Below are positions 7,940 to 16,067 of a stretch of DNA of 64,000 nt, one piece after another. Position 1 is the stretch's first letter. Every line of letters begins with the position of its first letter. The position numbers and the translations under genes are program-made. The stretch comes from Pacificoceanicola sp049803835. GTDB lineage: Bacteria > Pseudomonadota > Alphaproteobacteria > Rhodobacterales > Rhodobacteraceae. The notes under the pieces are model-generated. The model was given only the letters and a program-made list of their open reading frames with translations, did no database searches and was not told where the DNA came from. The stretch spans positions 124,001 to 188,000 of the forward strand of contig NZ_JBNAGK010000004.1 in the NCBI RefSeq assembly GCF_049803835.1, read 5' to 3'.

Positions 7940-9235
7940 TCACGCGCCGGAGACGAAGCCTGCCAGCCCGCGTGCCGGGCCGCCTTGTTCCAGAGTGTGC
8001 CAAAGCGCCGGGCCTGCCTGCCCGATCATCGCCTCCGCCTTTCGTACGAGCGCCGCCTGAAGCCTGTCCTGAGGGATCGGTGCGGCGAGGTCATGGGAAA
8101 AAGGCACCTTCTCCCCTGAGTCCAGCACCACGAACCCCGCCGCCATCATGTCGCTCAGGGTCTCGTCTCCGATCACCGTCACGCGGCTGGCGAAGTCCTT
8201 CAGAGCCGCGTCCTCCGCCAGAGCATCCGCATAGACCCGGTCATCGCCCGTCGCCATGCCGCGCAGCACCATGCCCGCGAGCCAGCCATAGCTGAACTTG
8301 ACCTCAAGTCCGGTCTGCGGCGCCTTCTTGTCACAGACCCGGAGCCAACGCGGATTGGTCCGCAGCGTCAGCGCCTTGACGCGGCTGCGCTGTTCGCCGG
8401 GCAAGGCCAAAAGCCCCTCGATCATCGCATGGGTGCCGTGGCAGCAGGCGTGGAACTTGTACTTGATGTCGCCAAAGAGAAAGCCCGGAGCCGCGCCGAA
8501 AGCCGCCTCATCCGGCGCATCGGAATGCGTCGCAACGAAGCCTTGAGGACCGCAGAGCCCGTCCTCCGCCGAGGTCATCCCGTGCAAGGCCAGCCAGGCG
8601 CATTCCACCCCCGCCGAGGCGGCAATCCCGGCGTTCCACGGCTTGCCCATGGTGCCGAACTGCGACTTCAGCCCCGAGGCGCGGGTCGCGCAGAGGCCCA
8701 CAGCATGGCGCATCTGCTCCCGCGTCAGCCGCATCAACCGCCCTGCCGCCACCGTCGCCCCGAACGCCCCCGCCGTCGCGGTCATGTGAAAGCCCCGGTT
8801 GTAATGCCCGGGTGTCAGGACGAGGCCGAGCCGGATCGCGACTTCCGCCCCGACGAGGAATGCCTCGACGACCTCGGACAGGGACAAATCCCGCGCCTGC
8901 CCCACCGCCAGCGCCGCCGGATAAACGCCAACCGAAAGATGCCCGATATGGGCGAAATGCGTGTCGTCATAGTCGAGCGCATGGCTCACCGCGCCGTTCA
9001 CCATCGCCGCCATGCGGGCCGGATAACCGCCGGGCAGACCAAAAACGGACGCCTCCGCCGAGCCCCCCTCCGCCTGCGCCATCTGGTGCAGGATGCCGGA
9101 CAAGGGCTCTCCCTGCCCGGCCCGGCCGCAGACCAGCCAGTCGAACAGCGAGTTCTGCGCCATGCGCAGCGCGTCCTGCGGCAGCACGTCCGCCGGTGTT
9201 GCCGCCAGATCGAGCAGCTCTTCCATCACGCCCAT
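7940..9235 (-). CDS. MmgE/PrpD family protein
   Basis: 431 residues of the 2-methylcitrate dehydratase/cis-aconitate decarboxylase superfamily: the all-helical N-terminal domain with NSLFDWLVCGRAG, then HALDYDDTHFAHIGHLS and HMTATAGAFGATVAAG, the regions bearing the active-site aspartate and histidines. I chose the ATG at 9233-9235 because a strong GGGAGGG Shine-Dalgarno sits about 7 bases upstream; an in-frame start at 9265 lacks one. The family includes many unassigned dehydratases or decarboxylases of dicarboxylate-like substrates, so the reaction is unknown. Position ahead of pxpBCA hints at an amino-acid catabolic unit. Confidence 0.85.
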   Translation of the reverse strand: MGVMEELLDLAATPADVLPQDALRMAQNSLFDWLVCGRAGQGEPLSGILHQMAQAEGGSAEASVFGLPGGYPARMAAMVNGAVSHALDYDDTHFAHIGHLSVGVYPAALAVGQARDLSLSEVVEAFLVGAEVAIRLGLVLTPGHYNRGFHMTATAGAFGATVAAGRLMRLTREQMRHAVGLCATRASGLKSQFGTMGKPWNAGIAASAGVECAWLALHGMTSAEDGLCGPQGFVATHSDAPDEAAFGAAPGFLFGDIKYKFHACCHGTHAMIEGLLALPGEQRSRVKALTLRTNPRWLRVCDKKAPQTGLEVKFSYGWLAGMVLRGMATGDDRVYADALAEDAALKDFASRVTVIGDETLSDMMAAGFVVLDSGEKVPFSHDLAAPIPQDRLQAALVRKAEAMIGQAGPALWHTLEQGGPARGLAGFVSGA

Positions 9236-9296
9236 TTCGGTCCCTCCCCTGAAAGTCAGGGGCACTCTAGAGGCACGCGGGACAGGCGCAAGCCGC

Positions 9297-10541
9297 TCAG
9301 GCGATCTCCGCCATCGCGCTCAGGAAGGCCTTGACCTCCTCGGCACTGTTGTAATGCGCGAGGCTGACCCGGATGCAATCGGGCTGGCCGAGCGGCGTCA
9401 GGATGTTGCCCGAATAGTGATCGGCCTTGCGCAGATGGGTGCGGATGCCCGCCGCGTTCAGCGCCGCAACCACCTCCGCCGAAGGCCTGCCTTCGATCCA
9501 GAAGCTCACCAGCCCCTCGCGGGCGGCATTCTCCGCGCCCGCGACGATCCGGACGCCGGGCAAATCGGCCAGCCCGGTCAGATTGCCCGCGCCCTCCAGC
9601 ATCAACGCGACCAGGCCCGCCTCATGCGCGTGGATGGCCGCGCCTGCCGCCTCGATCCGCGCCCGCCGGTCGGTCTCGTCCGAGACCTGCGCCCCGAGCC
9701 AGTCGAAATAGCCGACGACGTCGGACATCGTGGCGTAGGCCCCGGTGTCCCGCGTGCCCAACTCCCAATTGCCGTCCGGCCCGCCGACGAGGCTGTCATG
9801 CGCCAGCATGGTCAGCCGGTCCGAGGCCCAGGCGACGCCGTAGCCGTGGCGCGAGAAGACCTTGTAGGGCGAGATGACATAGCCATCGACGCCCAGCGCC
9901 GTGAGGTCGATGCGCCCGTGGCAGGCGTGCTGGATGCCGTCGACGATGATGAGGCAGTCGGGAGAGACCTTTCGGATCTCCGCTGCAATCGCCGCCACGT
10001 CATTGCTCATGCCGGTCACCGGCGAGGTGTGCAGGATCGTCGCGACGCGGGTGTCCGGCGCGACATACTCGGCGTAGTCTGCCGCCGTAACCACGCCCAA
10101 AGCGTCGTCATGCGGCACCTGCACATGCTCGCGGCCCGAGGTCATCGCCCAGCGCGCGCAGGCACTGCGCGAGGCGGGATGCTCGACGGTGGAGGAGAGC
10201 ACGATGCCGCCCTTCTCCGAGCCGAGGCAGGCGTCCTGAATGAGCCGGAACAAAAGCTCCGTACCGCTCTCGCCCCAAAGCACCGCGCCGCCGGGCGCAT
10301 TGAAGAAGGTCTTCACATCGGCCCGCGCCTTGGCGATCACATCCACCAAAGCCTTGCTGGCGACGTTGTCGCGGCCCTGATTGTCCGGGATGGCGGCGAA
10401 TTTGGTCGTGGTCTGCACCACGGCGTTGAGCGTCAGCGCCCCGCCCGCGTTCTCGAAGAAGACGCGCGGCCCGGCGAAAGGGCACTCCTCCACATGGGCG
10501 AAGCGGGAACGGATCTCGGAAAGCAGGGTTTCGGAGAACAT
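9297..10541 (-). CDS. Aminotransferase class V / cysteine desulfurase-like protein
   Basis: 414-residue fold-type I PLP enzyme. Lys227 in ISPYKVFSRHGYG is the expected Schiff-base lysine, Asp201 in IIVDGIQ and His121 in VEHPAS contact the cofactor. Cys106 and the loop near 323-345 lack the usual mobile catalytic-cysteine loop motif of IscS, so 'SufS/CsdA-like' is safer than a firm desulfurase call; kynureninase-like or isopenicillin-epimerase-like activities are possible. The ATG (10539-10541) follows the yacG stop by one base, so the gene is probably cotranscribed with yacG, the RNase and maf. Confidence 0.75.
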   Translation of the reverse strand: MFSETLLSEIRSRFAHVEECPFAGPRVFFENAGGALTLNAVVQTTTKFAAIPDNQGRDNVASKALVDVIAKARADVKTFFNAPGGAVLWGESGTELLFRLIQDACLGSEKGGIVLSSTVEHPASRSACARWAMTSGREHVQVPHDDALGVVTAADYAEYVAPDTRVATILHTSPVTGMSNDVAAIAAEIRKVSPDCLIIVDGIQHACHGRIDLTALGVDGYVISPYKVFSRHGYGVAWASDRLTMLAHDSLVGGPDGNWELGTRDTGAYATMSDVVGYFDWLGAQVSDETDRRARIEAAGAAIHAHEAGLVALMLEGAGNLTGLADLPGVRIVAGAENAAREGLVSFWIEGRPSAEVVAALNAAGIRTHLRKADHYSGNILTPLGQPDCIRVSLAHYNSAEEVKAFLSAMAEIA

Positions 10542-10542
10542 G

Positions 10543-10737
10543 TCAGTGAGGCTTTCTTTGTTGCTCTTCGAGGTGGCGGATGGTCTCTTCCGCCGCCTTC
10601 TCCATGTCTTCGGGATCGGTGGAAGGCACCGCATAATTGCCGCCGAACCACTTCGCGAGGTCGATATCGGCGCAGCGTTTCGAACAGAAGGGGCGATACT
10701 CCGCGTCCGTGGGTTTGGAACAGATCGGACAGCTCAT
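10543..10737 (-). CDS. yacG: DNA gyrase inhibitor / zinc protein YacG
   Basis: 64 residues with the complete zinc-binding set Cys3, Cys6 (CPIC), Cys18 and Cys22 (CSKRC), followed by DIDLAKWFGGNYAVP, the standard YacG signature. The E. coli homologue binds GyrB and inhibits gyrase. The start overlaps the RNase E/G stop by four bases, consistent with coupling. Length and spacing are typical. Confidence 0.93.
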   Translation of the reverse strand: MSCPICSKPTDAEYRPFCSKRCADIDLAKWFGGNYAVPSTDPEDMEKAAEETIRHLEEQQRKPH

Positions 10738-11768
10738 TTCAGCAGGTCCTTGAGCGGCTGCCGGTCACGCTTGCGCTGGATTTCCATCAGGCCGAGCGTC
10801 GTCCAGCCAGTCAGCACGGACTCCACCGTCTCCTTCTTCAGCTCCGCACGAAGCTGGCCCTCGATCTGGCGGCGGTCCTTCTTCGGGCAGGGCGCGGGAT
10901 CGACGATGATCTGCCCGCCAAGCCCGCGCAACCGCAGCTGCCGGGGCAGATCGCGCATCGCCGCGAGATTGGCCTTCAGCCCCGCCGCCGGAGACGTATC
11001 CCCAGCGGTGTTCACATCCACCGCAACCAAGGCACTCGTCGGCTCGATGATCATCGTGTAGCCGCCCTGCAACTTCACATAAGGCGAGCGCAGAGCGTCA
11101 AGCAACTCGTCCGCCCCGCTGCGGGCAAAGCTGCCCGGTTCCGGGTCCACGTCCGTCACATGGGTCCACTCGCGCCAGGCCAGCGCATGCGGCCCGTCGC
11201 CCTCGACCAGCACCTCGGCCGCCTTCCCCGCATCCGCCAGAACATGCGCCGCCAGCTTGCACATGGCGGCAACGTCCTCGGCGATGTCCTCCGGATCGGC
11301 CCCGGCGCAGGAGGAACGCAGGATCAGCCCCGCGCCTTCCGGGAGGGGCGCCTCGGCAAAACCCTCATGCGCCGCCTCCAGCGCCGCATCGCGGTCCTCG
11401 TCTTCCTTGATGGCACGCGAGACGTTCACGCCGGGCTTGTTCGGCGTGACGATGGCATAACGCGACTTGAAGAGGATGTCCGACGTCACCGGGATCGCCT
11501 TGCCCGGCTCGGCAAAGCCCGTGACCTGCACCAGCAGCGTCTGCCCCGGTGTCAGCCCCTTGACCTGCCGCAGGAAGGCCGAGCCGTCCGGGGTGCGCAG
11601 GAACATGCCGCCCTGCCCCTTCATCGGACGCTCCGCCACTCCGCGATAGATCGTGCCGGGACGCGGCGCATCGCTGTCGATGAGCAGGTCCTCGAGAATG
11701 CCGTCGCGGATCAGCGCCGCCGCCTCGCGGCCGTTCACCTCGTCCAGCGCTACCGTCCAACCCTTCAT
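10734..11768 (-). CDS. Ribonuclease E/G family protein, short form
   Basis: 344 residues, clearly shorter than RNase G (about 490). ATG 11766-11768 is preceded by a GGAGGT Shine-Dalgarno at good spacing. The S1-like N-terminal part is recognisable, and the catalytic segment keeps VAVDVNTAGDT and RQLRLRGLGGQIIVD, carrying the two metal-ligand aspartates. The second conserved acidic patch (FIDM in E. coli) is replaced by PAPC, and the C-terminal zinc-link and small domain are missing. Such reduced homologues sit between maf and yacG in relatives. It may be a minor rRNA- or mRNA-processing enzyme; activity is not certain. Confidence 0.85.
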   Translation of the reverse strand: MKGWTVALDEVNGREAAALIRDGILEDLLIDSDAPRPGTIYRGVAERPMKGQGGMFLRTPDGSAFLRQVKGLTPGQTLLVQVTGFAEPGKAIPVTSDILFKSRYAIVTPNKPGVNVSRAIKEDEDRDAALEAAHEGFAEAPLPEGAGLILRSSCAGADPEDIAEDVAAMCKLAAHVLADAGKAAEVLVEGDGPHALAWREWTHVTDVDPEPGSFARSGADELLDALRSPYVKLQGGYTMIIEPTSALVAVDVNTAGDTSPAAGLKANLAAMRDLPRQLRLRGLGGQIIVDPAPCPKKDRRQIEGQLRAELKKETVESVLTGWTTLGLMEIQRKRDRQPLKDLLK

Positions 11769-12355
11769 GCGACACCTCCGTAAAGCGGGTATCCCGCTGC
11801 CGTCAAAAGTCCTGCCGTCTCTGCCAGCGGCAGGCCGACCACCGCCGTAAAGGACCCGTTGATCCATGGGACCAGCGCTCCGGCCATGCCCTGAATGCCG
11901 TAGCCGCCCGCCTTGCCGCGCCAGTCGCCGCTGGCAAGATAGGCGTTGAGCTCGAGGTTCGACAGGCTCTTCATCTTCACCTGCGTGACCACGTCCTTCT
12001 CCCAGACCTTCGCGCCCTTGCGCACCGCAACGGCGGTGATCACCCGGTGCCGCCGCCCCGAAAGCATGGTCAGGAACTCCGCCGCCTCCTTCTCATCCTC
12101 GGGCTTGCCCAGAATGCGCCGCCCGAGGGCAACCGTCGTATCGGCGGACAGCACGATCTCGTCGTCAGAGGCTTCGATCGCCAAGGCCTTCTCCCGTGCC
12201 AGCCGAATGCAGTAAGGCCGGGGAAGCTCGCCCTTCAGCGGGTCCTCGTCTATGTCAGGCGGGCGGATGGCGAAGGGCGTGACGCCGATCTGCGCGAGAA
12301 GCTCGCGGCGGCGCGGGCTGCCGGAGCCGAGAATCAGGTTGGGGGTGTCGGTCAT
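11765..12355 (-). CDS. maf: Maf-family nucleoside triphosphate pyrophosphatase
   Basis: 196 residues with the Maf signature LILGSGSPRRRELLAQ at the N-terminus, DTTVALGRRILGKP in the middle and GGYGIQGMAG near residue 155. These enzymes hydrolyse non-canonical or modified nucleotides (dTTP/UTP or m7GTP class) and protect against their incorporation. The stop overlaps the RNase start region by four bases. Upstream, a 110-base gap with mutually exclusive hairpins separates it from the DUF2948 gene. Confidence 0.93.
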   Translation of the reverse strand: MTDTPNLILGSGSPRRRELLAQIGVTPFAIRPPDIDEDPLKGELPRPYCIRLAREKALAIEASDDEIVLSADTTVALGRRILGKPEDEKEAAEFLTMLSGRRHRVITAVAVRKGAKVWEKDVVTQVKMKSLSNLELNAYLASGDWRGKAGGYGIQGMAGALVPWINGSFTAVVGLPLAETAGLLTAAGYPLYGGVA

Positions 12356-12393
12356 TCGGGCCTTTCCTTTGCCCTGCCCATAGCCGTTTGGCC

Positions 12394-12466
12394 AAGGCAG
12401 AGCAAATCACCCGCGACTGCGAAATCGACGGTGAGCAGAATTTTAGCCTGAAATTCTGCTCTGCCT
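12394..12466 (-). promoter_or_regulatory. Two mutually exclusive hairpins upstream of maf
   Basis: Three segments share complementarity. A is AAGGCAGAGCA (12394-12404), B is GAGCAGAATTT (12432-12442) and C is AAATTCTGCTCTGCCTT (12450-12466). B pairs perfectly with the first 11 bases of C; A pairs perfectly with the last 11 bases of C. The two helices overlap in TGCTC, so only one can form at a time. The stop codon of the DUF2948 gene adjoins segment C (its third base is shared with it). This resembles an attenuator or a degenerate duplicated repeat; no T-run follows. Confidence 0.5.
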
Positions 12467-12945
12467 TACGCGCCGTGATCCGGCAGCTTGCCGGAGGGTG
12501 CGAGATAGGGCCGCGTGACGTCCCGCAGGGACACGTCCAGCGCCTCGACCTCCGCCCGGATCGCGCCATCCCCGGCCAGCGTCAGCACGACAAAGCCGCC
12601 CGGCGCCTCCCCCGGCTCGAAGCTCACCGAGAGGATGGAGAGCACCAAGTCCTTGTCCGACCGGTCCACGCCCTGGCTGGCAATCCGCAAAGCAGTATCC
12701 ACGACCAGAAGCGATTGCACCCGTTCCACCGGCCTGCCGCGCCTGACCGCCGCCTCCACGTCCTCCCAGCGCACCCGGTTCACGAGCAGCCCCAGCCGCC
12801 GCTGCGCCGGTTGCCAGCGGATCTCCGTCACCGGCAGCACGGCGTCCTGCACCAGCGCCGACAAAACGCCCAGGTCCTCCTCGTCGAAGGCCCCAAGGTT
12901 CAGTGGTGCCTCGCGGGCATCCTCGAATCGCGCGTCCTCGGTCAT
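12466..12945 (-). CDS. DUF2948 family protein
   Basis: 159 residues recognised as DUF2948: acidic N-terminus with DEEDLGVLSALVQDAVLP, then RRLGLLVNRVRWE and a C-terminal EALDVSLRDVTRPY. Its function is unknown. It starts four bases inside murA's end and is a frequent murA neighbour in this family, which suggests a cell-envelope or growth-linked role but does not prove one. No signal peptide or membrane segment. Confidence 0.82.
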   Translation of the reverse strand: MTEDARFEDAREAPLNLGAFDEEDLGVLSALVQDAVLPVTEIRWQPAQRRLGLLVNRVRWEDVEAAVRRGRPVERVQSLLVVDTALRIASQGVDRSDKDLVLSILSVSFEPGEAPGGFVVLTLAGDGAIRAEVEALDVSLRDVTRPYLAPSGKLPDHGA

Positions 12946-14213
12946 TCGCCCTTGATCCGTTCGATCTTTGCGCCCACGGCGGACAGCTTGCGCACCACAT
13001 GCTCATATCCCCGGTCGAGGTGATAGACCCGGCTCACCACCGTCTCCCCCTCTGCCGCCAGCCCCGCGAGGATCAGCGACACCGACGCCCGCAGATCCGT
13101 CGCCATCACTGGCGCGCCCTTGAGCCGGTCCACGCCCGTCACCCTCGCCGTGCCGCCATGCACCTCGATCTTCGCGCCCATGCGCGTCAGCTCCGGCGCG
13201 TGCATGAAGCGGTTCTCGAAGATCTTCTCTTCAAGGTTCGAAACCCCCTCCGCCGTGCACAGCAAAGCCATCATCTGCGCCTGCAAATCCGTCGGGAAGC
13301 CCGGGAAAGGCTCCGTCACCACGTCCACGGCCTTCACCCGGTCGCCGCGACGGGCCACCTTCAGGCCCTTCTCTGTCTCCTCGACGCTGAGTCCCGCCGC
13401 GTCCAGCTTCTCGACGAAGGCCTCCACGAGGCTCAGCTTGCCGCCCAGGCAGGTCACCTCACCGCCGCAGATCGCCGGGGCGAGCATGTAGGTGCCAAGC
13501 TCGATCCGGTCCGTCACCACCCGGTGCGTCGCCCCGCCAAGCCGGTCGACCCCCTGAATGGTGATCTCGGACGAGCCTTCCCCCTCGATCTGCGCGCCCA
13601 TCGCCCTGAGGCATTCCGCAAGGTCGACAATCTCCGGCTCACGCGCCGCGTTGCGGATCACCGTCGTGCCCTTCGCCAGCGTCGCCGCCATCAGCGCATT
13701 CTCCGTCGCGCCCACGGAGGCGAAGGGGAAGTCGATCACCGCGCCCCTCAGCCCGCCGGCGGGCGCCTTTGCATGCACATAGCCATCGCGCAGTTCCAGG
13801 TCCGCGCCCATCGCCTCCAGCGCCTTCAGGTGCAGATCGACCGGCCGCGCTCCGATCGCACAGCCGCCTGGCAGCGAGACCACCGCCTGCCCCGCCCGCG
13901 CCAGCATCGGGCCGAGCACCAGAATCGAGGCCCGCATCTTGCGCACGATGTCGTAGTCGGCGTGCAGGTTATTCAGGTCATGGCTGCTCATCGCCAGCAC
14001 CTGCCCGCCCTGCAGGCTCGACACCTCCGCGCCCAGCGATTGCAACAGCGCCGTCATCGTCTTGATGTCCGACAGCCGCGGCGCATTCGTCAGCGTCAGA
14101 GGCTCGTCACTGAGCAGCGTCGCCGGCATCAGTGTCAAACAGGCGTTCTTCGCGCCCGCGATGGGAATATCCCCGTTCAGCGGGCCATTCCCCGTCACCA
14201 GAATCGAATCCAT
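12942..14213 (-). CDS. murA: UDP-N-acetylglucosamine 1-carboxyvinyltransferase
   Basis: 423 residues, normal length. MurA transfers enolpyruvate from PEP to UDP-GlcNAc, the first committed step of peptidoglycan synthesis. Lys22 in GAKNACLTL and the fosfomycin-sensitive active-site Cys118 in LPGGCAIGARPVDLH are both present, as is Asp in EPFPGFPTDLQAQ (the general-base region). I chose ATG 14211-14213, as the frame upstream of it matches no MurA sequence. A small basic-protein gene ends six bases before it. The stop region overlaps the DUF2948 start. Confidence 0.95.
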   Translation of the reverse strand: MDSILVTGNGPLNGDIPIAGAKNACLTLMPATLLSDEPLTLTNAPRLSDIKTMTALLQSLGAEVSSLQGGQVLAMSSHDLNNLHADYDIVRKMRASILVLGPMLARAGQAVVSLPGGCAIGARPVDLHLKALEAMGADLELRDGYVHAKAPAGGLRGAVIDFPFASVGATENALMAATLAKGTTVIRNAAREPEIVDLAECLRAMGAQIEGEGSSEITIQGVDRLGGATHRVVTDRIELGTYMLAPAICGGEVTCLGGKLSLVEAFVEKLDAAGLSVEETEKGLKVARRGDRVKAVDVVTEPFPGFPTDLQAQMMALLCTAEGVSNLEEKIFENRFMHAPELTRMGAKIEVHGGTARVTGVDRLKGAPVMATDLRASVSLILAGLAAEGETVVSRVYHLDRGYEHVVRKLSAVGAKIERIKGE

Positions 14214-14218
14214 GCCTG

Positions 14219-14383
14219 TCAGTCCTTGTTGCTGCTTTTGTCTTGCTGCTCGTCCGGACCATCCTCCGCGGCCCGCGCCCGCGCCTGAGCCTTGCGGCGG
14301 CCGAGATTCGCCTTGAGCGCCGCCTTCAGGCGCGCTTCCCTGTCGCTCTGCGGATTTTTGGGAGGTGTCGTTTTTCGCATCAT
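14219..14383 (-). CDS. Small basic hypothetical protein upstream of murA
   Basis: 54 residues (53 if the second ATG at 14380 is used, which is better spaced from the AGAGAGG upstream). Composition is Lys/Arg/Ala-rich: DREARLKAALKANLGRRK then QARARAAE, likely a single amphipathic helix, with an acidic and polar tail. Similar short ORFs precede murA in related genomes, which supports its reality. It ends six bases before murA and is almost certainly cotranscribed. No function is known to me; an RNA- or ribosome-associated role is a guess from the charge. Confidence 0.7.
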   Translation of the reverse strand: MMRKTTPPKNPQSDREARLKAALKANLGRRKAQARARAAEDGPDEQQDKSSNKD

Positions 14384-14427
14384 GGCCTCTCTCTACCCCA
14401 GACGAAAAAAACCGTCCAGTTTGCGCT

Positions 14428-14456
14428 TGCACTCGAAAAAGTTTGGGGCTAATCAC
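14428..14456 (+). promoter_or_regulatory. Possible promoter of tRNA-Thr
   Basis: TTGCAC (14428-14433) and TAATCA (14451-14456) with a 17-base spacer fit a housekeeping sigma-70 promoter with a weak -10. The tRNA begins about 70 bases further on. Confidence 0.3.
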
Positions 14457-14531
14457 CGCCCACGCTTCGACGGCGACGCTCGAAACGCCCCGACAGAGGC
14501 GCTTCGGACGACGCAGACGAAGGCCAGAGAT

Positions 14532-14606
14532 GCTGTGGTAGCTCAGTGGTAGAGCACACCCTTGGTAAGGGTGAGGTCGAGAGTTCAATCCTCTCTCACA
14601 GCACCA
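14532..14606 (+). tRNA. tRNA-Thr (anticodon GGT)
   Basis: 75 bases with an encoded CCA end. The acceptor stem GCTGTGG (14532-14538) pairs with the 3' TCACAGC (one G-T pair), the D arm is GCTC/GAGC, the anticodon stem CACCC/GGGTG encloses loop TTGGTAA with GGT at 14564-14566, and the T arm GAGAG-TTCAATC-CTCTC is standard. It decodes ACC and ACU. It stands alone between murA and waaA, with no adjacent integrase or duplicated 3' end, so it is not visibly used as an attachment site. Confidence 0.97.
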
Positions 14607-14724
14607 TCTCCCCTCGGTGCCCCGACTTCTTCAGCTTGCAAGCTCCCGAACACTCTTGATGCATCACATCAACAAGCGCCTACAAGCCGCTGAAAATGCT
14701 CTCGAAAACCCGATAGAACCAAAC

Positions 14725-14751
14725 CACCTGGCGCCGCTCCCCTTGCCAGGT
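14725..14751. other. Hairpin between tRNA-Thr and waaA
   Basis: ACCTGGC (14725-14731) and GCCAGGT (14745-14751) form a perfect 7-bp stem. It lies 120 bases past the tRNA and could be a weak terminator or part of the waaA leader. No T-run follows. The remaining bases between 14607 and 14803 show no other feature I can support. Confidence 0.35.
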
Positions 14752-14803
14752 CGTGCCGCGCGGCCTATCCCTCCGCATCGCTTCCGTCTGCCCCGGACCG
14801 CCC

Positions 14804-16018
14804 ATGCTGCTCTATCGCCTCCTCATCAGCCTTTTTGCCGCGGGCGTCTTGCTCAAGCGCCCCGAGCGCCCCTACTGGCGGGCGCGGCTGGCCCGCGACC
14901 TGCCCGATCAGGGCCGGGTGCTCTGGCTGCACGGGGCCTCGAACGGCGAACTCGCTTCCATCCGGCCCCTGCTGCAACGGCTGACGGAGACCCGCCCCGA
15001 ACTGCAGATCCGGGTGACCGCCAACTCGGACACCGCCGTCGCCATGGTGACCGGCTGGCAACTGCCGCGCACCCATGCCCGGCTTGCCCCGCTCGATCTC
15101 GCGGGCCCCACGCGCCGCGCGATGAAAGGCGTCATCGCCCATGTTTCCCTCGAATCGGAGCTTTGGCCGAACCGGTTCCGCCTCTGTCCCGGTCCCGTCA
15201 TCCTGCTCGGCGCGCGGATGAGTGCGGGGACCGCCCGGACGTGGGGCAGACTGCCGGGCCTCGCGGCCCGGACCCTCGCGCCGGTTCGCCTCGCTCTGGC
15301 GCAGGACGCGGCCAGTCTCGACCGGCTGACCGCCCTTGGCCTGCCCGCCGCCGCCCGTGGCCCGGTTGTCGACCTCAAGGCCCTCTACCAGCCGCCCGCC
15401 GCGCAGACCCCGGACGAAGCCCTTCGCGCCGCCTTCCCCCGCGCCAGGACATGGCTTGCCGCATCGACCCACGTGGGCGAGGAGGAGATCGTCCTCGATG
15501 CCCACCTCAAGGCCCTGCGGGCGGAGCCGGACCTGCGGCTGATCCTCGCGCCCCGGCACCCGCGCCGGGCGGAGGAGATCCTGCCGCTGATCGCCGCCCG
15601 GGGCCTCACCGTCGCCCGCCGCAGCACCGGCGAGGCGCCGGATGCACAGGTCTATCTGGCTGATACCATGGGGGAAATGCCGCTTTGGTATGCGCTGGCG
15701 GGCCGGGTCTTCGTCGCCGGATCGCTCACCGATCGCGGTGGCCACACGCCCTACGAGCCGGCGCATTTCGGCGCGGCGCTGCTGCACGGGCCGGATACGC
15801 GCAACTTTACCGCCGCCTACACGCGCCTCGCAGAGGCCGGTGCCGCGCGGCAGATCACCGATGCGGCCTCCCTTGCAGCCGCGCTCACCGCCCTGTCCGA
15901 CCCCGAGGCGCAAGCCGCCCTGGGACAGGCGGCGCAAACCGCGCTGCGGCAGGAAATCGACGCGGACGCCCTGGTCGGGCGCATCGTCGACATTTTGCCG
16001 CCCCCCGCCCCCGCTTGA
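14804..16018 (+). CDS. waaA: 3-deoxy-D-manno-octulosonic acid (Kdo) transferase
   Basis: 404 residues. A GT-30 family enzyme adding Kdo to lipid A precursor at the cytoplasmic face of the inner membrane. The N-terminal hydrophobic segment LLYRLLISLFAAGVLL is the usual anchor. LWLHGASNGELAS matches the conserved HGAS-x-GE motif carrying the catalytic Glu, and VAGSLTDRGGHTPYEPAHFGAALLHG (in pieces GSLTDRGGHTPYEP) is the nucleotide-sugar end of the GT-B fold. I chose ATG 14804, the start that places the membrane anchor at the N-terminus; longer in-frame starts exist. Confidence 0.88.
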   Translation: MLLYRLLISLFAAGVLLKRPERPYWRARLARDLPDQGRVLWLHGASNGELASIRPLLQRLTETRPELQIRVTANSDTAVAMVTGWQLPRTHARLAPLDLAGPTRRAMKGVIAHVSLESELWPNRFRLCPGPVILLGARMSAGTARTWGRLPGLAARTLAPVRLALAQDAASLDRLTALGLPAAARGPVVDLKALYQPPAAQTPDEALRAAFPRARTWLAASTHVGEEEIVLDAHLKALRAEPDLRLILAPRHPRRAEEILPLIAARGLTVARRSTGEAPDAQVYLADTMGEMPLWYALAGRVFVAGSLTDRGGHTPYEPAHFGAALLHGPDTRNFTAAYTRLAEAGAARQITDAASLAAALTALSDPEAQAALGQAAQTALRQEIDADALVGRIVDILPPPAPA

Positions 16019-16067
16019 TCCCGCGCCACTTAGCGATATCTTAACGGGACACGAGCAGGTTAGAGCG

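Noticed and set aside
9297..10541. Firm assignment of the PLP enzyme as cysteine desulfurase SufS/CsdA
   Set aside because: The PLP lysine and aspartate are clear but a mobile-loop catalytic cysteine is not, and no suf or iscU gene is adjacent.
9093..11783. Open frame of 896 codons on the plus strand opposite the aminotransferase, yacG and RNase genes
   Set aside because: Shadow of minus-strand genes; Arg/His-rich without recognisable domain.
14532..14606. tRNA-Thr as an integration site of a mobile element
   Set aside because: No integrase, no repeated tRNA 3' end within the window and ordinary core genes on both sides.
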